A stretch of 64,000 bases of DNA from GCA-020343675 sp964462945 (lineage in GTDB: Bacteria > Planctomycetota > Phycisphaerae > Sedimentisphaerales > Anaerobacaceae), in contig CAYWZW010000005.1 of assembly GCA_964462945.1 (NCBI GenBank), positions 92,397 through 156,396 of the forward strand. Direction: 5' to 3'. The position numbers and the translations under genes are program-made. Positions 24,745 through 34,032 of the stretch are shown one piece after another. The notes under the pieces are model-generated. The model searched no databases and was not told the origin of the DNA. It saw only the letters and a list, made by a program, of their open reading frames with translations. The number at the start of each line of letters is the position of its first letter. The first letter of the stretch is position 1.

Positions 24745-27255
24745 CTAAGGAGCAGCGCTTGGCCGATACAGGCGGATGTCGTCGAAGTACATCTTGCCCG
24801 AGCCGCCTGCCACCGGGCTGTTCTTCGTGCCGAAACCAAGTGTAATCGTGTTGACATTGGTGAGGACGACACCCTGGTCGGCAAACGCCTTCAAATCGAT
24901 GACCCACTCGGTCCATGTCGCGATCTGCGCCGCCTTCGGATCGGCATGATAGACCACCGCGTTTCCGTTGAGAGCCACATACATTCGCTCAGCGGCATTG
25001 GCCGGGTCGCCTCTAAACCACAGCGACAGCTTCGTCACGCCCTCCTCGGTCCAGTTACGCGGATAAACCAGCGTCAAGGTTGCCTCGGAGGTCTTGAGGT
25101 TGTTGTCGTAAGAATAGGGCATCGACTGGCTGCCGCCATGAACCACAGCCTGCTCGGCATAAGGCGGAAGATTGTTGCCGACGAGCGCTCCATTTGTCGT
25201 CGGGGTCGCAAATCCGTCTATCCACTTGTCGAATATCCTGTTGCTCGTAGCGGCGGGAGGATCAATGTCATTGTAGGTCTCGAAATCATCCACGAGCAGG
25301 AAAGCACCCGTTGAAAAGCTCCAGAGGCTGCCTTTACTGGTGGTCCCATCGGTGTTGACTTCATCGACACGCCAGTAGTACGTTGTATCCCAGGTGAGCT
25401 TGCCCGGATCGTAGCTCTCATTTCCGAGCGTCTTGCTGCCCTTGTACTCTGGCGAGGCCTTCGTCGCATTGGTGACGGCATCCGGATCCGTACCGAAGTA
25501 CACCTCATGCGAAGCGGCCAGGTCGCCCGCATTCCAGGTCAGAAGAGTCGATGACAGTCTGGCGCCGACGATTCCGTTGGCCGGACTCGGGCTGTTGGCG
25601 CGCAGAGGCAACGAGAGCGCCGCCTGTGGAATGAGTTGCTTGGGTGTGGATGGGCTCGACCAGCGCAGCTCCGCTACGGCATCGCCACCGTTCTCATACA
25701 TTTCCATCCGAATGCTATACGCATTCCCGGCGACAAGGTCAATGGTCCCTGCGTACTCGGTCGCGCCCTGATCTACCCAACCATTAACAAGCTGTTTACC
25801 ATCCACCCACAGGCGTACGCCGTCGTCGGCTCTGGGATAGAATGTGTAGGTCTCAGTAAAGGCCGCTTCCACTTCGCCGGTCCATCGGACCGAGAAGGTA
25901 TCGGCACCCACCACCGGATCGGGAGCGCTGGTGCCCCAGTTGAAGTTGATCTGAGGATCGGTGCGGGTCAGCACGAGCGTGTCGAAGGCCATACCTCTGT
26001 AGTACTGTCCTTTGACGCCTCCGGTGGTCTTTGCCGTCGTGAAGCTCCAGACGTCGCCCTTGTGCGTGGCAAGGGCATCGAACTCATCGACCCGCCAGTA
26101 GTACGTTTTGGCCGCCTCAAGGGCAGCGGCAGGCTTATAGCTGGTCGTTCCCTGGGGCAGGCCCCCGGCGGCATTAGCGACCGTATCAGCACTGTCGCCG
26201 AAATAGACGGTGTGCAACTTCGCGCCGAAGCCGGCCGTCCAGCTCAAAGTTGTGTCCAATGCGACGAATTTCGCGCCGTCAGCCGGGTTCGGATTGTAGG
26301 CCGTCCTGGACGGAATCCAGAAGCTCCAGACGGGTCCTTTGTATTTCGTCGTGCCGTTGGCCTCCACCTCATCAATTCGCCAGTAGTATGTCGTCCCCGG
26401 GACAAGACCGTCCGGATAAGGGAATCCCGGGAATCCGGCGATGAAAAACGTCCCGGTCTGGTTGCCGCGGAACGCAGCGGCGGTCCCGTCGTTCACGTCA
26501 TCAAAATTGTCGCTGAAATAGACGTCGTGTGAGACCGCGGTCTCTCCCGCCGACCAGCTAGCGCTCACCCAGGTATCTGAGTAAACGGCGCCATCGGCGG
26601 GGTTGGGATCCGTCGCGAACTTGCTCGAAAACTCGACGTGCAGCAACGGCGCGGTAGCGGCGTCACTGTAGGAATCGGCGCATCGACTACCTGCCGAGGG
26701 GCTGGCGGGATTGTCGGCGAAGATCAGCACTAAGGCGTTGCCGCTGACCCAGCCGGACTGGTTGACTACCTCGTTAATAACAGCCGCGATGTTCGATGTC
26801 TTGTCCTTTTGGCCTACCGTGGTCCAGTTGACCGGGGCCCATACGACCTTGGCTGTGGTTCGAGGCCTGCCGGTAACATTATTATTGGCGCTGGTGAACG
26901 GAGCGGCATTGGGATTCCGTTCGCCGTCGATGAGAAGGCTGACGGCTAATGTGCCGTCTCTTATCTCATCAACCGCGAACTCGACATAGGCATTGACCAC
27001 GTTGGCGCCCTTTGGAACCTTGACGTTCACGAAGCGCAGACCGATTACCTGCGGCGTGCCCTTGCCTGCATCTTCGTATGGCATTTCGAGATCGCTGCTG
27101 GTTATGTACATCCCGCCGCCGTTGACGTACTCTTCGACGTCATCATCTTGGGTACCGATTCGGCCCTCCCAGGTCACGCCGCCAAGAGCGACGTTTGTGC
27201 CAGCCAGAGCCAGCACTGAAACAAAACAAGCGAAAAAACACAATTTCTGACACAT
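24745..27255 (-). CDS. Secreted DNRLRE-like / Fn3-like / PA14 modular exoprotein (paralogue)
   Basis: An 836-residue secreted protein. The signal peptide is residues 1-25. From about residue 213 onward it matches the 5920-8595 product domain for domain: two Fn3-like repeats, a PA14 domain (PRADDGVRLWVDGK, DAVAELRWSSP), a third Fn3-like repeat and the same C-terminal sandwich ending SGKMYFDDIRLYR. The N-terminal domain differs: instead of LamG it has a DNRLRE/CBM96-like sandwich (about 26-212; VIGLRFVNVKVPKGANVVNAYVEF, CADSYSDAATAPLLHVEF). No catalytic site is visible. GAAGGAGG precedes the ATG. A promoter about 300 bp upstream implies a long leader. Confidence 0.92.
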   Translation of the reverse strand: MCQKLCFFACFVSVLALAGTNVALGGVTWEGRIGTQDDDVEEYVNGGGMYITSSDLEMPYEDAGKGTPQVIGLRFVNVKVPKGANVVNAYVEFAVDEIRDGTLAVSLLIDGERNPNAAPFTSANNNVTGRPRTTAKVVWAPVNWTTVGQKDKTSNIAAVINEVVNQSGWVSGNALVLIFADNPASPSAGSRCADSYSDAATAPLLHVEFSSKFATDPNPADGAVYSDTWVSASWSAGETAVSHDVYFSDNFDDVNDGTAAAFRGNQTGTFFIAGFPGFPYPDGLVPGTTYYWRIDEVEANGTTKYKGPVWSFWIPSRTAYNPNPADGAKFVALDTTLSWTAGFGAKLHTVYFGDSADTVANAAGGLPQGTTSYKPAAALEAAKTYYWRVDEFDALATHKGDVWSFTTAKTTGGVKGQYYRGMAFDTLVLTRTDPQINFNWGTSAPDPVVGADTFSVRWTGEVEAAFTETYTFYPRADDGVRLWVDGKQLVNGWVDQGATEYAGTIDLVAGNAYSIRMEMYENGGDAVAELRWSSPSTPKQLIPQAALSLPLRANSPSPANGIVGARLSSTLLTWNAGDLAASHEVYFGTDPDAVTNATKASPEYKGSKTLGNESYDPGKLTWDTTYYWRVDEVNTDGTTSKGSLWSFSTGAFLLVDDFETYNDIDPPAATSNRIFDKWIDGFATPTTNGALVGNNLPPYAEQAVVHGGSQSMPYSYDNNLKTSEATLTLVYPRNWTEEGVTKLSLWFRGDPANAAERMYVALNGNAVVYHADPKAAQIATWTEWVIDLKAFADQGVVLTNVNTITLGFGTKNSPVAGGSGKMYFDDIRLYRPSAAP

Positions 27256-27556
27256 AACAGTCCTCCTTCAAAAAAGAGACCAAAGATTAAGACGACCGAT
27301 AATGAGTCCTGCCTTCACCACATTCCGTTCCTATTTGCCCAGGATAGTTTTCTGCGATTTGACACACCTCCTTTCTTCAAGAGCCAGCAGTCAGTTAAAA
27401 GGCAAGGATCATCACTCCGAACCATACGCATCCGGCGGTCGTAGCTTCGCCTTGTTGTACTGCCTCCTCCGGAAAGTTCCCAACAGACCAAGGAAGCTTC
27501 TCCCGTTTCAAAGCGGCAATTCTCGGGTGCCGGCTGATACGGGCACAAACATTACC
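27256..27556 (-). promoter_or_regulatory. Candidate structured 5' leader
   Basis: About 300 nt lie between the predicted -10 box and the start codon. The leader has GC-rich segments able to pair (for example CCGGAGGAGG with the downstream CGCCGG) and no convincing coding frame. A riboswitch or attenuator is possible. I could not match it to a known class by eye. Confidence 0.3.
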
Positions 27557-27563
27557 ATTTTTA

Positions 27564-27592
27564 TATATACCGCAGTATCACTATGGGGTCAA
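27564..27592 (-). promoter_or_regulatory. Sigma70-type promoter of the second exoprotein gene
   Basis: On the minus strand TTGACC (27587-27592), a 17-base spacer, then TATATA (27564-27569). Confidence 0.6.
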
Positions 27593-27895
27593 TAGGAAAT
27601 GAAGAGAATGTGCATGTTCTTTTCATGGAATCCCGCAGAAATGTCTGAACAGCAAGGAGATATTATGGATTCCACAAGAGCCTGTCTGCCTTATTAGGTG
27701 GACGGGCCCTTTTGACAGATGGCAGCTCATACCCGCACGATGCATTTTTCTCTTACTGCTCGCCAGCAGCGGACGGTGGACGCCGGGACCTTTTGGAGAG
27801 GAAGATGACAAACTATTTGCCCGCCGTTGTGCCTTCCGTTAGACTACTGTAAACAGTTGCAAGGTGCTATTGTCTGAGTTCTGAGTCTCTGAAGA

Positions 27896-29581
27896 ATGAG
27901 TGACGGCGTGGAAAAGACCATCTATTCAATGATACGGGTCAGCAAGTCGTATCACAAAAGAGTGGTGCTGAAGGATATCTCCCTTTCCTACTTCTACGGT
28001 GCGAAGATCGGTGTCCTGGGGTTGAATGGGGCCGGGAAGAGTTCGCTTCTTCGTATCATGGCCGGCGAAGACCGGGAATATGACGGCCAAGCCCTGCTTT
28101 CTCCGGGATACACCCTGGGATTTCTCGAGCAGGAGCCTCGGCTCGATTCTGACAAGACCGTCAAGGCGGTTGTTGAAGAAGGCTTGCGCGCCGTTGTGGA
28201 TCTCGTGAGGGAGTACAGCCAGATCAGCGACAAGTTTGCTGAATCCATGTCTGAGGACCAGATGAACCAGCTTCTGGAGCGTCAGGGCCTGTTGCAGGAA
28301 AAGATCGATCATCTGAATGGATGGGACATTGAGCCGCGTTTGGAATTGGCCATGGATGCCCTCCGCTGTCCTCCAGGCGATGCTCCCATTCGTGTCCTTT
28401 CCGGCGGCGAAAAGAGGCGTGTGGGGCTCTGCCGGCTTCTGCTGCAGGAGCCGGATATCCTGCTGCTGGATGAGCCGACCAATCATCTGGACGCTGAGAC
28501 GGTTGCGTGGCTCGAACGTCATCTTCAGCAATATCGTGGAACAGTCATTGCCGTAACGCATGACCGGTATTTCCTGGACCATGTCGCGGGCTGGATTCTG
28601 GAGCTGGATCGAGGGGTCGGCATTCCCTGGAAAGGGAACTATTCGTCCTGGCTTGAACAGAAACAGATACGCCTTCAACAGCAAGAGAAGAGCCAAACCG
28701 AGCGTCAGAAGACCCTGCAGCGGGAATTGGAGTGGATCCGTATGTCGCCCAAGGGCCGTCAGGCAAAGGGCAAGGCTCGCATCAATGCCTACGAAACACT
28801 CTTGAGCCGGGACAGCGAGAGACAGGAAAAGGACCTAGAAATCTATATTCCGCCCGGACCCCGTCTTGGGAACCTGGTGATCAAAGCGAAAGATGTGTCC
28901 AAGGCATACGGCGACCGTCTTCTCTTTGAGAACATGTCATTTGACCTGCCGGCCGGGGGCATTGTCGGTATCATCGGTCCGAACGGCGCAGGCAAAACGA
29001 CGCTTTTCAAGATGATTATCGGTCAGGAGAAACCGGATTCCGGGACGATTGTCATCGGTGAGACAGTCCGTCTTGCCTACGTGGATCAGGACCGCGATAC
29101 CCTTGACCCTGACAAGACCGTGTGGGAAGTGATCTCGGGGGGCCAGGATACGATCAGGCTTGGGAGAATCGACGTGAACTCCCGTGCCTATGTTTCGCGT
29201 TTCAATTTCGCGGGAACGGACCAGCAGAAGAAGGTCACCGCCCTTTCCGGCGGCGAACGCAACCGTGTCCATCTTGCCTGCCTGCTCAAGGAGGGCGCTA
29301 ATGTATTGCTGCTGGACGAGCCAACCAATGATTTAGATGTCAATACCATGCGCGCCCTTGAAGAGGCGTTGGAACACTTCGTAGGCTGCGCTGTTGTGAT
29401 CAGTCACGATCGATGGTTTCTCGACCGTATCGCGACACATATCCTTGCCTTTGAGGGGGACAGTGCGGTCCGGTGGTTTGAAGGCAACTACTCAGACTAC
29501 GAGGCGGACAGAAGAAGAAGGCTTGGGGAGGCCGCGGATAAACCACACCGGATCAAATACAGGCGTTTGACACGAGGGTGA
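27896..29581 (+). CDS. ettA: ABC-F translation factor, EttA-like
   Basis: A 561-residue ABC-F protein, close to the usual EttA length. There are two ATPase domains without membrane segments. Domain 1 has Walker A GLNGAGKSS, signature LSGGEKRRVGL and Walker B LLLDEPTNHLDAE. Domain 2 has GPNGAGKTT, LSGGERNRVHL and LLLDEPTNDLDV. The inter-domain P-site tRNA-interaction motif region is present (ERQKTLQRELEWIRMSPKGR QAKGKARI, about residues 265-295). EttA binds the ribosomal E site and gates translation by energy state. The N-terminus EKTIYSMIRVSKSYHKRVVLKDISLSYFYGAK lines up with EttA. The Shine-Dalgarno sequence is weak (CTGAAGA). Monocistronic. Confidence 0.95.
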   Translation: MSDGVEKTIYSMIRVSKSYHKRVVLKDISLSYFYGAKIGVLGLNGAGKSSLLRIMAGEDREYDGQALLSPGYTLGFLEQEPRLDSDKTVKAVVEEGLRAVVDLVREYSQISDKFAESMSEDQMNQLLERQGLLQEKIDHLNGWDIEPRLELAMDALRCPPGDAPIRVLSGGEKRRVGLCRLLLQEPDILLLDEPTNHLDAETVAWLERHLQQYRGTVIAVTHDRYFLDHVAGWILELDRGVGIPWKGNYSSWLEQKQIRLQQQEKSQTERQKTLQRELEWIRMSPKGRQAKGKARINAYETLLSRDSERQEKDLEIYIPPGPRLGNLVIKAKDVSKAYGDRLLFENMSFDLPAGGIVGIIGPNGAGKTTLFKMIIGQEKPDSGTIVIGETVRLAYVDQDRDTLDPDKTVWEVISGGQDTIRLGRIDVNSRAYVSRFNFAGTDQQKKVTALSGGERNRVHLACLLKEGANVLLLDEPTNDLDVNTMRALEEALEHFVGCAVVISHDRWFLDRIATHILAFEGDSAVRWFEGNYSDYEADRRRRLGEAADKPHRIKYRRLTRG

Positions 29582-30612
29582 GTCATTGGTTCTTTGTTCC
29601 GGCCTCTATCTGCTGGCAACCGAAAGAATAGCTGAAGCATACGATAGAGTGAATCGACAGGAAGACCTGCAAAAGCACGACACGGGTAAGCCCCAAGAGC
29701 AGTTGTTTGAATTTGCTCACCCTTGATTTTCGCCTAAAAACCTAGATTCCTTGTGTACCGGATTCACCTTCCTGATATGTGTCAATGTTCAATGACCGTT
29801 ACGATCTCTTGGGCAATGTTGGGGCGATCTTCGCCAGATCTGACAAATAAGGTCTATACAAATGTTGATCCTGTCTTGCGCCATGCGGTAGACAAAATAC
29901 CGGTTGGTGACTGGTTGTGAAGGAACCATATTGCATCTACTCGACTGGTCACATGTCGCAGGTGTAAGCCATAGACCCAGAACCCAAAAAAGGCTGACAG
30001 TGTCTCCGCTGGCCAGCGCTTACGGCACGCATGTCGCCTCGCAATTACCCTTGTGTAACTTCGCCTTGTACCAGCGCGTCCTAACGAGCCAGGGCTCGAT
30101 TCTCTCTGCACTCAGGGCCACATCGCAGATGCGGACGTCGTCGATCAGGTCAGACCAGAGCGCGCGCGTTAAGATCGGCACTACAATAAGAGTCGAATCG
30201 GCTGTTGCTTATTGTTGCGGTGGTCCAGACAGCGGCGTGGGCTCACAGGGGGGTGTCAGCATGAGGCGGTTTTCGGTAAGAAGAATATTTCCTCTGATAA
30301 CACAAGCAACGAACAACTCTTATACGCTTCCGGCGAATCGCTCATTTTGCAACCAAATCGTTACTCGCGCAAGGTCCCCTGAAACAACAACTTAGCAGAC
30401 AAGACTGAAAATGCCTTTTGTCAATCAGAAGACCGAAAGTCTCGCTGTTATCCTCATCGACACGCACAAGCAAGATCTGAAAAAAGTGAACGAAATCACT
30501 GCGGGGTGTAACCGTTTTCGAGACCTCGCCACTATCCACATCAGAATCGTCCGCAGATTTGGAAATTGAGTTTTCAGGATAAAGAACCATTACCTTTGAA
30601 AGGAGCGAAAAA
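29582..30612. other. 1.03-kb region without an intact gene
   Basis: No intact gene is seen. A LamG-like remnant on the minus strand at 30020-30184 is the only recognisable coding trace. The right end carries the ribosome binding site (GAAAGGAGCG) of the next gene. Confidence 0.6.
30020..30184 (-). pseudogene. LamG-protein C-terminal remnant
   Basis: A 54-residue minus-strand frame, closed by stops on both sides, contains LWSDLIDDVRICDVALSAER. This is the hallmark end of a LamG domain (normally xIDDVRIYxxALSxxEI). Nothing upstream in any frame restores the rest of a LamG domain, so this is probably the tail of a decayed exoprotein gene. Confidence 0.6.
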
Positions 30613-31566
30613 ATGTCAAAGAGAGTTACCGGGATTGTTGTTGCGGCCGTCGTGCTGGCAGCCATTGGATTCATCACGGCTCAAGAGAGCACGCCGGGAC
30701 CGGCCGATGGACCCGGCCCGCAGGGTGGCCCTCCGCGATTCGGCCCCATGGGAGGCCCAATGGGCGTATGGATTGAAAACCTCACCCAAGCCTACGAGCA
30801 AAAGGACATGGAAAAGATCGGCCAGCTTATTGAGCAGATGAAACAACAAGGCCAGGGATTCGAAGGAAGGATGCGTGGTGGCGGCCCGCAAGGCATGCGC
30901 GGCCCCGGCGGTTTTGGACCGCGTGGGCCTCAGGCCAGTTCGCGGTTCGGCCCTGAGCTCACCACCGAGGGACAGTCCTTTTTCGACAGCCCTCCTTCCG
31001 GCAAGACAGCCGGCGAGAAGAAGATTCTGGCCGTGCTTGATGATATGGGCACGAATCAGCGAAGGGGGATGATGAATGTTTCGGTCGAAGACGGCAGATT
31101 ACTTCGCCTCCTAACCGAGACAATTGGAGCCAGGCACGTCGTCGAAATAGGAGCATCCAACGGATACTCCGGCGTCTGGTTCTGCCTGGGCTTACAGAAA
31201 ACAGGCGGCAAGCTGACCACTCACGAAATCGACGCCGGCCGGGCCTCGTTGGCTCGTGAAAACTTCAAGCGGGCTGATGTGGACAAGTTAGTGACGCTGG
31301 TTGAAGGTGACGCCCATGAGACGGTGACTAAGATCAAAGAACCGATCGACGTTCTGTTCCTGGATGCAGACAAAGAGGGATATCTGGACTACTTCAACAA
31401 GCTGCTCCCGCTGGTGCGCCCGGGCGGACTGATAGTAGCGCATAACATGAATCCCGGGCAGGCAGATCCGGCCTATGTCAAGACTATTACAACGAATCCG
31501 GACATCGAGACGCTTCTGTTGCTCAGAGAGGGGGCCGGCGTGAGCGTCACACTCAAGAAACGGTAA
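30613..31566 (+). CDS. O-methyltransferase-like protein with N-terminal signal/anchor
   Basis: A 317-residue protein. Residues 1-23 form a signal peptide or anchor (MSKRVTGIVVAAVVLAAIGF). Residues 24-115 are Gly/Pro/Met/Gln-rich with a short helical part (LTQAYEQKDMEKIGQLIEQM). Residues about 118-317 are a class I SAM-dependent methyltransferase of the catechol-OMT-like family: motif I is VVEIGASNGYSG, the acidic strand-2 end is THEID, and the metal-site region is DVLFLDADKEGYLDYF with PGGLIVAHNM. A methyltransferase outside the cytoplasm would lack SAM, so either it stays anchored facing inward or it has another function. GAAAGGAG precedes the ATG. The Gly/Pro-rich protein and the type II secretion operon follow on the same strand. 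Confidence 0.88.
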   Translation: MSKRVTGIVVAAVVLAAIGFITAQESTPGPADGPGPQGGPPRFGPMGGPMGVWIENLTQAYEQKDMEKIGQLIEQMKQQGQGFEGRMRGGGPQGMRGPGGFGPRGPQASSRFGPELTTEGQSFFDSPPSGKTAGEKKILAVLDDMGTNQRRGMMNVSVEDGRLLRLLTETIGARHVVEIGASNGYSGVWFCLGLQKTGGKLTTHEIDAGRASLARENFKRADVDKLVTLVEGDAHETVTKIKEPIDVLFLDADKEGYLDYFNKLLPLVRPGGLIVAHNMNPGQADPAYVKTITTNPDIETLLLLREGAGVSVTLKKR

Positions 31567-31662
31567 GGCAAACAAATGAAAGCTATTTCTACGGTGAAGA
31601 ACTCGACGAGTTGTTCTTCTTAACAATTTTTAACACTCTTTCCAAGAGAAAGGAGACCAGAA

Positions 31663-32283
31663 ATGTTGACAAGAAAAACTATTTTGGGCGTTGTGGCTGC
31701 ACTCATTGTGGGGCTGCTATTGGTAAGCCAATCGCTGTCCCAGCCAGGGCAGCGTGGACAGACAGCAGGAGCAGCCGGTCCGCAGGGCCCACAAGGCCCA
31801 CAGTTCCAGGGACGACAATTCGATCCGGCGCAGATGCGCCAGATGATGGAGCAGCGTATGAAGGAACAGCTTGGTGCTAATGACCAGGAGTGGAAAGTCC
31901 TCGGACCTCGCGTGATGAAAGTCCAAGAACTCGGCCGGCAAACGGGAGGGGGTGGTCGTGGCGGAATGATGATGTTCGGCGGTCCGGGTGGACGGCGCGG
32001 CCAGCAGGGTGCCCAGCCTGGCGGTCCCGGTGGTGGGGGTCCAGGCGGCCAGCCCGGCGCCCCGCAAAGGGAGCTGACGGCCGTCGAGCAAGCCGCGGAG
32101 CAGTTGAGCACCTTGCTCGATAACACGGCGGCAGCGCCGGAAGACATCAAGAAGCAGCTCACGGCGCTGCGCGCAGCCAAAGAGAAGGCCAAACAGGAGC
32201 TCGCGGCGGCGCAGCAGGAGCTGCGAAAGTTAGCTACAGTGCGTCAGGAAGCCCAACTGGTGTTGATGGGTATGCTGGACTAA
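31663..32283 (+). CDS. Exported Gly/Pro/Gln-rich protein with C-terminal coiled coil
   Basis: I do not recognise a family. A 206-residue protein: signal peptide or anchor at residues 1-26 (MLTRKTILGVVAALIVGLLL), then low-complexity GPQGPQGPQ and GGPGGGGPGGQ segments around a short helical block (DPAQMRQMMEQRMKEQLG). The C-terminal 70 residues are strongly helical and charged (AVEQAAEQLSTLL ... LRAAKEKAKQELAAAQQEL), probably a coiled coil. The N-terminus and Gly/Pro-rich composition resemble the methyltransferase-like protein just upstream. It lies 15 bp before gspE and probably heads the secretion operon. AGAAAGGAG precedes the ATG. It could be an operon-specific secretion accessory or an envelope protein. 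Confidence 0.8.
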   Translation: MLTRKTILGVVAALIVGLLLVSQSLSQPGQRGQTAGAAGPQGPQGPQFQGRQFDPAQMRQMMEQRMKEQLGANDQEWKVLGPRVMKVQELGRQTGGGGRGGMMMFGGPGGRRGQQGAQPGGPGGGGPGGQPGAPQRELTAVEQAAEQLSTLLDNTAAAPEDIKKQLTALRAAKEKAKQELAAAQQELRKLATVRQEAQLVLMGMLD

Positions 32284-32298
32284 GGCAGGGCGGGCCCG

Positions 32299-34008
32299 AT
32301 GAATGTACTTGTGGACAGAATGGTTCGACAGGGGCTGATCGAAGAATCAGCGGCCCGGGGAATCCGCGGGCTGCTGGCCTCGGGTGAGCCTCCCACCCGT
32401 GCTTTTGCGGCTTGCGGGCTGGCTGAGGAGCCGCTGCTGCGTTTTTGGGCCAGCGAATTCGGCTGCCCCTACGTGGAGCTTGAGCAGCGTTCGTTCTCCA
32501 AGGAGTTTCTCAGCCAGTTCCCGGCCCGCGTCCTTCTGGACAAGCACGTGATACCTGTCAGCGAGGCCAGCGGCGAGGTGCTCGTTGTCAGCAGCAATCC
32601 GTTCGACACCTCGGCCGTTGACGAGTTGCGTCTGGCCACCGGCCGGGACCTCCGAGCAGCCCTGGCCCCGCTGGCGGATATCGACCGCTGCATCAAACGG
32701 CACCTGGGTGTCGGCGCCGATACGGTCCAGTCAATGATATCGCAAGCCGGAGAGAACGGCCTTCAGGTGATCGACACGGACTCGGACGACGATATGGATC
32801 TGACGGACGCCGCGGAAGGGGCGTCCATCGTTCGCTTCGTCAATCAGGTCATCACCGAGGCTATCGAGCTGCGAGCCACCGACGTGCACATCGAGCCTTT
32901 CGAGAACACGCTGCGCGTCCGATACCGCATCGACGGCGTGCTGCAAGAGGCATCGGTGGCCCCTGAGGTCAAGCAGTTCCAGGCGGCCATAGTCTCACGG
33001 CTGAAGATATTAAGCAAGCTCGACATCGCCGAGAAGCGTGTCCCCCAGGACGGCCGTATCAAGATTCTTATCGCCGACCACGAGATTGACGTGCGTGTGT
33101 CGGTGATCCCGATGCTGTACGGTGAAGCGGTTGTGCTGCGATTGCTGGATCGTTCATCGGTGCTGCTGGGTCTGGACAAGCTCGGCATGTCCAGTCACGA
33201 TCTGGATACGACTAAGATGATTCTTGAAAGACCGCACGGAATCATCCTGGTAACAGGGCCCACGGGTAGCGGCAAGACGACCACACTGTATGCCGGCTTG
33301 TCGTACATTAACGACGTCCGGCGAAAGATCATCACCATCGAAGACCCCATTGAGTATCAGCTCCACGGTATCAACCAGATACAGATTTCGCGCAAAGCGG
33401 GATTGACCTTTGCCAGCGGACTTCGGTCGATTCTGCGCCATGACCCGGATGTTATTCTCGTCGGAGAGATTCGAGACATGGAGACGGCGGAAATTGCGAT
33501 TCAAGCGTCTCTGACCGGCCACCTTGTGTTTTCAACCTTGCACACCAACGACGCCCCCACGGCGTTGACGCGTCTGGTGGATATGGGGATTGAGCCTTAT
33601 CTGGTGGCGTCATCCCTGGAAGCGGTTGTCGCCCAACGTCTCGTTCGTGTCATCTGCACCGAATGCAAGGAGAAGCTATCAGAGAGCGAGGTCCAGCCGC
33701 TTCGACGGCGGTTCGGGGATAAGCTGCCCGGTACGCTGTACAAGGGACGGGGCTGCAGACGCTGCCAGGGGACAGGCTACCGAGGTCGCATTGGCATATT
33801 TGAAATGATGGTTGTTACGGATGATGTTCGATCGCTGATTCTCGAGAACGCCTCGCCTCGCGACCTTCGCCGGGAGTCCGCCAAGTACGGTATGACAAAC
33901 CTGCGCGACGATGGATTCCGGCATTTGTCCGAGGGCCGAACCACCATGGAAGAGGTGCTTCGAGTTACCAAGGATGACGCGTTTGCACAGAGCTGTCTTG
34001 GGGCCTGA
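32299..34008 (+). CDS. gspE: Type II secretion ATPase GspE
   Basis: A 569-residue GspE/PulE/PilB ATPase powering pseudopilus assembly at the inner membrane. The N-terminal T2SSE_N/MshEN-like region is about residues 1-150. The core has a canonical Walker A (GPTGSGKTTTLYAGL), an Asp box (IEDPIEYQLHGINQ), Walker B (DPDVILVGEIRDMETAEIA) and a His box (LTGHLVFSTLHTND). A zinc-binding tetracysteine is present as CTECKEKL and CRRCQGTGYRGR, separated by 30-odd residues. Length is normal for the family. It is the first core gene of an operon running E-F-G-H-I-J-K-L-M-C-D. Confidence 0.97.
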   Translation: MNVLVDRMVRQGLIEESAARGIRGLLASGEPPTRAFAACGLAEEPLLRFWASEFGCPYVELEQRSFSKEFLSQFPARVLLDKHVIPVSEASGEVLVVSSNPFDTSAVDELRLATGRDLRAALAPLADIDRCIKRHLGVGADTVQSMISQAGENGLQVIDTDSDDDMDLTDAAEGASIVRFVNQVITEAIELRATDVHIEPFENTLRVRYRIDGVLQEASVAPEVKQFQAAIVSRLKILSKLDIAEKRVPQDGRIKILIADHEIDVRVSVIPMLYGEAVVLRLLDRSSVLLGLDKLGMSSHDLDTTKMILERPHGIILVTGPTGSGKTTTLYAGLSYINDVRRKIITIEDPIEYQLHGINQIQISRKAGLTFASGLRSILRHDPDVILVGEIRDMETAEIAIQASLTGHLVFSTLHTNDAPTALTRLVDMGIEPYLVASSLEAVVAQRLVRVICTECKEKLSESEVQPLRRRFGDKLPGTLYKGRGCRRCQGTGYRGRIGIFEMMVVTDDVRSLILENASPRDLRRESAKYGMTNLRDDGFRHLSEGRTTMEEVLRVTKDDAFAQSCLGA

Positions 34009-34032
34009 TATCAGGAGCTGGAAGAAGGCAAG

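Larger units (their letters stand above)
27256..27895. other. 640-bp intergenic region with long leader
   Basis: No gene is seen. The left half (27256-27556) is the predicted 5' leader of the exoprotein gene. The right half precedes the EttA-like gene and holds only short frames. Confidence 0.5.
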
